DNA of 64,000 nt, from NCBI RefSeq assembly GCF_946476835.1, contig NZ_CAMKWA010000002.1, positions 186,001-250,000 on the forward strand. The letters are read 5' to 3'. Within the stretch, counting starts at the first letter, position 1. Every line of letters starts with the position of its first letter. The notes beneath the pieces were generated by a model. That model saw only the letters and a list, made by a program, of their open reading frames with translations. It searched no databases and was not told the DNA's origin. Origin of the DNA: an uncultured Neokomagataea sp. GTDB taxonomy: Bacteria > Pseudomonadota > Alphaproteobacteria > Acetobacterales > Acetobacteraceae. Below, one piece after another: positions 60,001 to 64,000 of this stretch. A program made the position numbers and the translations under genes.

Positions 60001-60379
60001 CCAAACGTGTGCCGGTAACACTCACAAATTCTTGTGACTGTGCCGGTGCAATCACAGCAGCTTGGGCAGCAGGCGCAACCGCTGCGACGCCACGCGGCGC
60101 TACATGCGACACTGCGCGTGGCTGTGTCGTTGCAACAGGTGTCGTGGTTGAAGCCTGCTTTTGTTGATGAGCAACATGCACAGCCTTACGCAACACTTTA
60201 TGATGCGCTTTGGCTGCATTTACTACTGCCGGAGCAGATTGAGCCTGCGCTTCACAAGCCACAAAACTTGCTGAGGAAATTCCAGCAAAAAGCAATACTT
60301 TCAAAAGAGAGCGCGACACCATCAACGGTCGCAACGTTGTTCCAGCACCTACCGAACACGATACTCTTTCCACAGACAT
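57092..60379 (-). CDS. TonB-dependent receptor with long Ala/His/Lys-rich N-terminal segment; start may be the internal MVSRSLLKVL
   Basis: Plug domain QRTLTLINGMRMVGGE...GAGAAYGADAVAGVINYEL; C-term SFQLNIGAHF. Confidence 0.93.
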   Translation of the reverse strand: MSVERVSCSVGAGTTLRPLMVSRSLLKVLLFAGISSASFVACEAQAQSAPAVVNAAKAHHKVLRKAVHVAHQQKQASTTTPVATTQPRAVSHVAPRGVAAVAPAAQAAVIAPAQSQEFVSVTGTRLAKSRLNNVMAGTTVDGAQLRARGYTDLSLAMLRENTAFSLGDASPIGGQNSFGAGQSFSSLLGLGSQRTLTLINGMRMVGGETASLYGGGSGSQVDVATIPTSLVKRIETKLGGAGAAYGADAVAGVINYELDDHFKGVDLTAQGNWSQKLDAPQEKITFKAGTSFDHDKGGVVFDLEYRGAGGMLANDRPYLTGSQATTYARPAYGVTTPYARVLTPQVRFLQNSVTGMPMLQAPDGSLPVRRGLASPYGVGNAAGQALMFSADGKSLVPLTANSVLRDGLRGSGGNGLALQNYSQLYAPSSKLNLTTLGHYDITDHLHATWQGWYAQGSASQLVGQGTWNTPQFADPLSLQSYQQDGVVNGAYQLSTNNPFLTSAERTTIKNALGKAGLPTDTFYLARLNQDLDAGLYQTNLTMFRFQGGLNGDFNALGRNFGWSVKGEYSKYINDTVQPSIVTQNLTNALNATTDASGNIVCAPYTNSTAVTRSSTCAPLNPFGFNQLTPAARDYVISDAHSKNHNVQRDLQAEIHSTIVRLPAGDVAWDLGYEHRREGYDFNPGAFFAGEKQADGTYKQYGNATALPPTAGAYHTHEAFGELDVPLVSPNMHVPGIYNLSATTNGRFTNNSMTGNYWTYMFGGAWWPTRDFGFSGNYSQSVRNPSVTELFSPQSTSYETASDPCSIEYINSGPNPAIRAANCKSQGVPAGGFSSNINYYTIPGKSGGNQHLQNETSKSYTGTLDIHPHFMRGFDMTASFVDIKVNNEITSLSVGDLMNACYDSSSFPNAYCNTFTRDSNHQVTNFTEGYFNIANQHLQAMQAHLSYYLPLTRVGLSESFGDVELTGDYTHYIKNNTTYLGSTYQGVGTTSSPKDLATLNLNYYRGPFFMQWQTIYYGASQYAVQVASTTYEHNKRPDFAYFNTTFGYQITKNFDANFMINNITGALPKYPGTVSMTRYYDAIIGRSFQLNIGAHF

Positions 60380-60457
60380 TCCTCACTTTGTAACCAAGAT
60401 TTAAAATCCGATTCAAAAAGTGAGGATTTTTATGTCGATTTGGCAATGTAAATTACA

Positions 60458-60488
60458 ACACATTATGAAACTGTATTTTATAATGTGT
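60458..60488. promoter_or_regulatory. Inverted repeat upstream of the TonB-dependent receptor
   Basis: ACACATTAT-N13-ATAATGTGT, 9-bp perfect arms. Confidence 0.4.
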
Positions 60489-60525
60489 CTTAATTATCAC
60501 ATTCAGTTTAGTCTATGATATTGCT

Positions 60526-63111
60526 TCACACAGAATCTTCTGACCGTTTGGGCAGCAAGGCTGGCACCAGCACCAGCGTACACGCCAAAGTGCACCCCAG
60601 AGACATCAGCAATAATCGCCCCATGCTCGCAGTGCCCGGATGGGCCGATGCTGCCAAAGACCCAAAGGCCGTGGCCGTTGTCAGTGCAGAAAACAAAACT
60701 GCACGTGCTGTTGGCGAGGATAAAGGCCGCTTCAGACCCTGCCGCCAGTTCATCACAAAATAAATATTGAACGACACCCCCACACCCAACAACAAAGGCA
60801 AAGCGATGATATTCGCATAGTTCAATGTCTCAGGCACGGTAACGATCATAATCACCGTCAATAGGGCAGACATCAGCAACGGTGCCATCACAAGTGCCGT
60901 ATCCACAATGCGCCGCAACACCACCAGCAAAATTGCCGCGATCATCACCAAAGCCGAGATTGCTGCCACGATAAAAGCCGTCACAATCGTTTGTGCGCTG
61001 CCCATAATGGCAATAGCTGGCCCTGCCAAATTTGGCGTGATAGTTTCCAGTTGCGCCACGAAACGATGGAGCACTGGCGTTTCAGACATATGCCCATTAG
61101 GATGAATGGTCAGACGGGTACGGCCATCTGGCAGTGTATAATCACGCCGAATATCTGCCGGGATTGATGCCAGCGTCACAACAGAAGGACGCAAAACAGT
61201 CTTCAGTGTATCCAACTGATCCGGCAGAAAACGCGTCAGCGCGTGACTCGTCCGCAGCACCACATCATCCGGAGCTTTCGCCAACACTTGCAAAGCTTGG
61301 CGAATACGCTCCAAAGGCGGAGACAGCTTTTCTTTCACAGCATCCAACTGCGCTGCCGCTTTCGCTGCGGCATCACGTAGCGCTGCAGCATCCGGTGCGG
61401 GCGCAGGCGTGACTTCTAAAGTGGGCAATAAGATCGAAGCTGTATCCTCAATCATCGCGCGCTTTGTATCCTGACCTTCCGGCACCAAAGACCCAAGCCA
61501 CAATACATCATGCACACTCGGCAACTTTGAAAATGCCTCAGCCATATGGGCTGCTTGCGTCATATTGGGGGCCAGTGCCTGCGCACTATAAGGCGTCGTC
61601 AGTGGATTGGCTTCCAAGACATGAAGCGCGCGCATCCCTTCCGTATTCGGGTTTTTGGTATGCAACGGGTCCGCGTCGAACTTAAGCAACGGCATCAGCG
61701 CCACGCCCACAATGCCCAAAAGCCCAAACACCCGCATCACGCGCACACGCTTATGGCGCAAAAACGCATCGGCTGAGCGCAGCGATACAATGCCGGGCTC
61801 CCCTGCCCCCAAACGCGCACGAAATAAACTTAACAAAGCAGGTAGCAACGTCATGGTACACACAAAGGCTATAATCATGCCAATCCCGGCAATGAGCCCT
61901 AATTGCGCCACACCAATAAAATGCGTTGGGGTAAATGCTAAGAAACCCGCAGCCGTAGCCAGAGCCGCCACAAGAATTTGAGCGCCACTTTCACGCCCAG
62001 TCAGCGTGATGGCGTCTAATAATGGCAAAGCATTCCCGACAGCATCACGCTGCCCGCGCAAACGCACACTGTATTGGATCGCAAAATCTACAGCGATTCC
62101 AACGAACAGCACCGCAAACGCAACGGAAATCATGTTCAACTCACCAACCGCCAGAGCCGCAAGCCCCGTCGTCATCAGCAAGCCCGTAATCAACGTCAAC
62201 AAAATCGCCGCAATATATCGAGGAGAACGCACGGCCAGAACCAGCCATAAAGCGACCAAAACCAGCGAAATGACCAGTCCAGTGATCATGCCATGCGCGA
62301 CTGTCGAGAACTCCTCATCACCCAGCTTCACTTCCCCTGTAATCAAACCGCTGACCTGCCCCGCCTTCACCAAAGACAAACTATCAATGGCCTGACGCAT
62401 CGCCTGCGTAGCGGCAGCTCCGGGTTCAAAATCATTATAATCCAACACAGGTTGAGTGACGACGAACTCATGCCCCGTCCCCATGCTGGAAAGCTGCCCC
62501 AACAAAAGGTTTTGCCATGACAAATCAGCCGGATGCCCCTGCGAACCTTGCTCCAAGGCGATCGCAAAACCATTCAACGCTCCATTAAACCCAGCTGGAA
62601 CACCCTGCCCGGAACGCAACCCTTCCCCCACCAAGCCAAGCGCACCAAACAGGCCACGTGCCGACGGGTCCGCTGCGAGCGTCCCTAAAAAAGGCTGTGC
62701 TGAAACAATAGAGTCCAGCAAAGGCTCCAAATCTTTCTGATCAAAAAACAACAAACCATTCTGACGATAAAACGCATTGTCGTCCGGCAATGTCACCGTA
62801 CGAAAATGGACATGGTCTTTGCTCAGAATCTGCCCCAACTGGCGCGCCGCTTCACGCCCCGCTTCAGGCGTACGACTATCTAAAATCGCCACAAGCTGAT
62901 CCGCATCTTGCGGGAACAGACGATCCATCTCTGTCACACGCTGCTTCCATGGCAGCGAGTCCGCAAACATTTTCCCCGTATCCGTCGTCACACTCAAACG
63001 CAGAGCACTCAGCCCAACACTGCCAGCAATCAGCAGTACGAACAGAGCAACGACCTTTACGGCATGGCGGGCGCAGGCAGCGTTAAGCCGCCCAATCAGA
63101 TCGGAAAACAT
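60526..63111 (-). CDS. hpnN: Hopanoid-associated RND/MMPL transporter (start MFSDLIGRL; track ORF to 63267)
   Basis: Two MMPL/SSD-like TM blocks, LSVTTDTGKMFADSLPWKQR, VLFVGIAVDFAIQYSVRLRGQRD. Confidence 0.88.
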   Translation of the reverse strand: MFSDLIGRLNAACARHAVKVVALFVLLIAGSVGLSALRLSVTTDTGKMFADSLPWKQRVTEMDRLFPQDADQLVAILDSRTPEAGREAARQLGQILSKDHVHFRTVTLPDDNAFYRQNGLLFFDQKDLEPLLDSIVSAQPFLGTLAADPSARGLFGALGLVGEGLRSGQGVPAGFNGALNGFAIALEQGSQGHPADLSWQNLLLGQLSSMGTGHEFVVTQPVLDYNDFEPGAAATQAMRQAIDSLSLVKAGQVSGLITGEVKLGDEEFSTVAHGMITGLVISLVLVALWLVLAVRSPRYIAAILLTLITGLLMTTGLAALAVGELNMISVAFAVLFVGIAVDFAIQYSVRLRGQRDAVGNALPLLDAITLTGRESGAQILVAALATAAGFLAFTPTHFIGVAQLGLIAGIGMIIAFVCTMTLLPALLSLFRARLGAGEPGIVSLRSADAFLRHKRVRVMRVFGLLGIVGVALMPLLKFDADPLHTKNPNTEGMRALHVLEANPLTTPYSAQALAPNMTQAAHMAEAFSKLPSVHDVLWLGSLVPEGQDTKRAMIEDTASILLPTLEVTPAPAPDAAALRDAAAKAAAQLDAVKEKLSPPLERIRQALQVLAKAPDDVVLRTSHALTRFLPDQLDTLKTVLRPSVVTLASIPADIRRDYTLPDGRTRLTIHPNGHMSETPVLHRFVAQLETITPNLAGPAIAIMGSAQTIVTAFIVAAISALVMIAAILLVVLRRIVDTALVMAPLLMSALLTVIMIVTVPETLNYANIIALPLLLGVGVSFNIYFVMNWRQGLKRPLSSPTARAVLFSALTTATAFGSLAASAHPGTASMGRLLLMSLGCTLACTLVLVPALLPKRSEDSV

Positions 63112-63198
63112 GCCCACTATATAGCAGATTTCTACCAATCCCCCTACCCCCCGTTCCCGGCACCTGACATCACGGCACAGATCAGGCACAATCCCCCC

Positions 63199-63789
63199 AT
63201 GATCTGGACCCTTGATGCCCCTACCGAACATCACTCCGTGGTGCGCAATAGCGTTTTTCACACACATGCTGCCCCCGTGACTGACGAAGCTGAAGCAATG
63301 GCGTTCCTACACACAGTTGCGGTCCCAGACGCCACCCATAATTGTTGGGCCTTTCGCACCGGCCAACGCTTTCGCTCAAGCGATGATGGCGAACCCTCCG
63401 GCACGGCTGGACGCCCTATCCTTGCCGCGATTGACGGACAAAGCTTTGATAATGTGATGGTCGTGGTGATCCGCTGGTTTGGTGGCGTCAAACTCGGAGC
63501 GGGCGGCCTTGTACGCGCTTATGGCGGGGCTGCAGCAGCCTGCTTACGTGAAGCGCCCAAATCCGAACGGATCGAAACGCGCATGCTCCACTTCCACTGC
63601 CCCTTCTCCCTTTTTGCTCGCCTAGAAGCACGCTGCGCCACATGGGGGGCACAAAAAACAGATACGCAATTCGATTCTAATGGCGTTCAACTCGCCCTTG
63701 CTGTGCCTCTCAGCATTTTAGAAAACGTCACAACGGAGCTCCGCGACATGACACGCGGACAAATTCACATTCAATGCGACGATGAATAA
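63199..63789 (+). CDS. YigZ/IMPACT family protein (track ORF begins 62908)
   Basis: RFRSSDDGEPSGTAGRPILAAI and VVVIRWFGGVKLGAGGLVRAYGGAA. Confidence 0.95.
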   Translation: MIWTLDAPTEHHSVVRNSVFHTHAAPVTDEAEAMAFLHTVAVPDATHNCWAFRTGQRFRSSDDGEPSGTAGRPILAAIDGQSFDNVMVVVIRWFGGVKLGAGGLVRAYGGAAAACLREAPKSERIETRMLHFHCPFSLFARLEARCATWGAQKTDTQFDSNGVQLALAVPLSILENVTTELRDMTRGQIHIQCDDE

Positions 63790-63907
63790 CACCCAAAAAT
63801 CGTTATATATAGAAAACATTCTATCCTCGTATTGATTGTAGAAAAACAATCAAAAATCGTCTTACTATACTTCCTAAAGAGATATACCGAACAGAGAAAG
63901 CAATTCC

Positions 63908-64000
63908 ATGCCCCCTTCACGGTCACTGAAGATACGCGCAGCCCCCCCATCACACGCCTTCAGTGCCTGCCTATTTTTCGTGACGGTCATCAGCATACCC
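63908..64000 (+). CDS. 5' end of a CDS running off the window, possible signal-bearing protein
   Basis: ATG followed by MPPSRSLKIRAAPPSHAFSACLFFVTVISIP with no stop; purine-rich AGAGAAAG upstream. Confidence 0.4.
   Translation, partial: MPPSRSLKIRAAPPSHAFSACLFFVTVISIP

Noticed and set aside
1-64000. CRISPR array, IS/transposase, prophage, integrase, toxin-antitoxin or known defence genes
   Set aside because: No regularly spaced repeats and no such domains seen among the ORFs read; a formal HMM scan was not possible

Overview
The window is 64 kb of compact, GC-rich alphaproteobacterial chromosome. Gene content and codon usage suggest an acetic acid bacterium (Acetobacteraceae); this placement is inference, not a database result. 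Most of it is core metabolism: ppx-ppk-hdaA divergent from purMN, ndk, an ABC-F ATPase, a polysaccharide sugar-modification segment, a SUV3-like helicase with S4 and ferredoxin genes, cyoABCD ubiquinol oxidase, lysS (class I)-mprF-like-marC, a DinG-like helicase, an MscS channel, a probable lipid-remodelling cluster (PlcP-like phosphoesterase, glycosyltransferase, lipid kinase), mgtC/mgtA, a tripartite HME-RND efflux operon, ompW/FNR, a TonB-dependent receptor and hpnN. I saw no CRISPR array, IS element, prophage, rRNA or convincing tRNA, and no recognisable new defence system. The observations most worth following are: an MprF-like protein that appears to lack the second half of its aminoacyl-transferase domain yet sits in an operon with class I LysRS; the PlcP/Agt/DAG-kinase-like cluster; a frameshifted MerR regulator whose operator-like palindromes look intact; an FNR-type box shared by ompW and an Fe-S FNR-family gene; an AraC/methyltransferase islet with a palindromic divergent promoter; and several near-perfect intergenic inverted repeats, including a 30-bp perfect palindrome.
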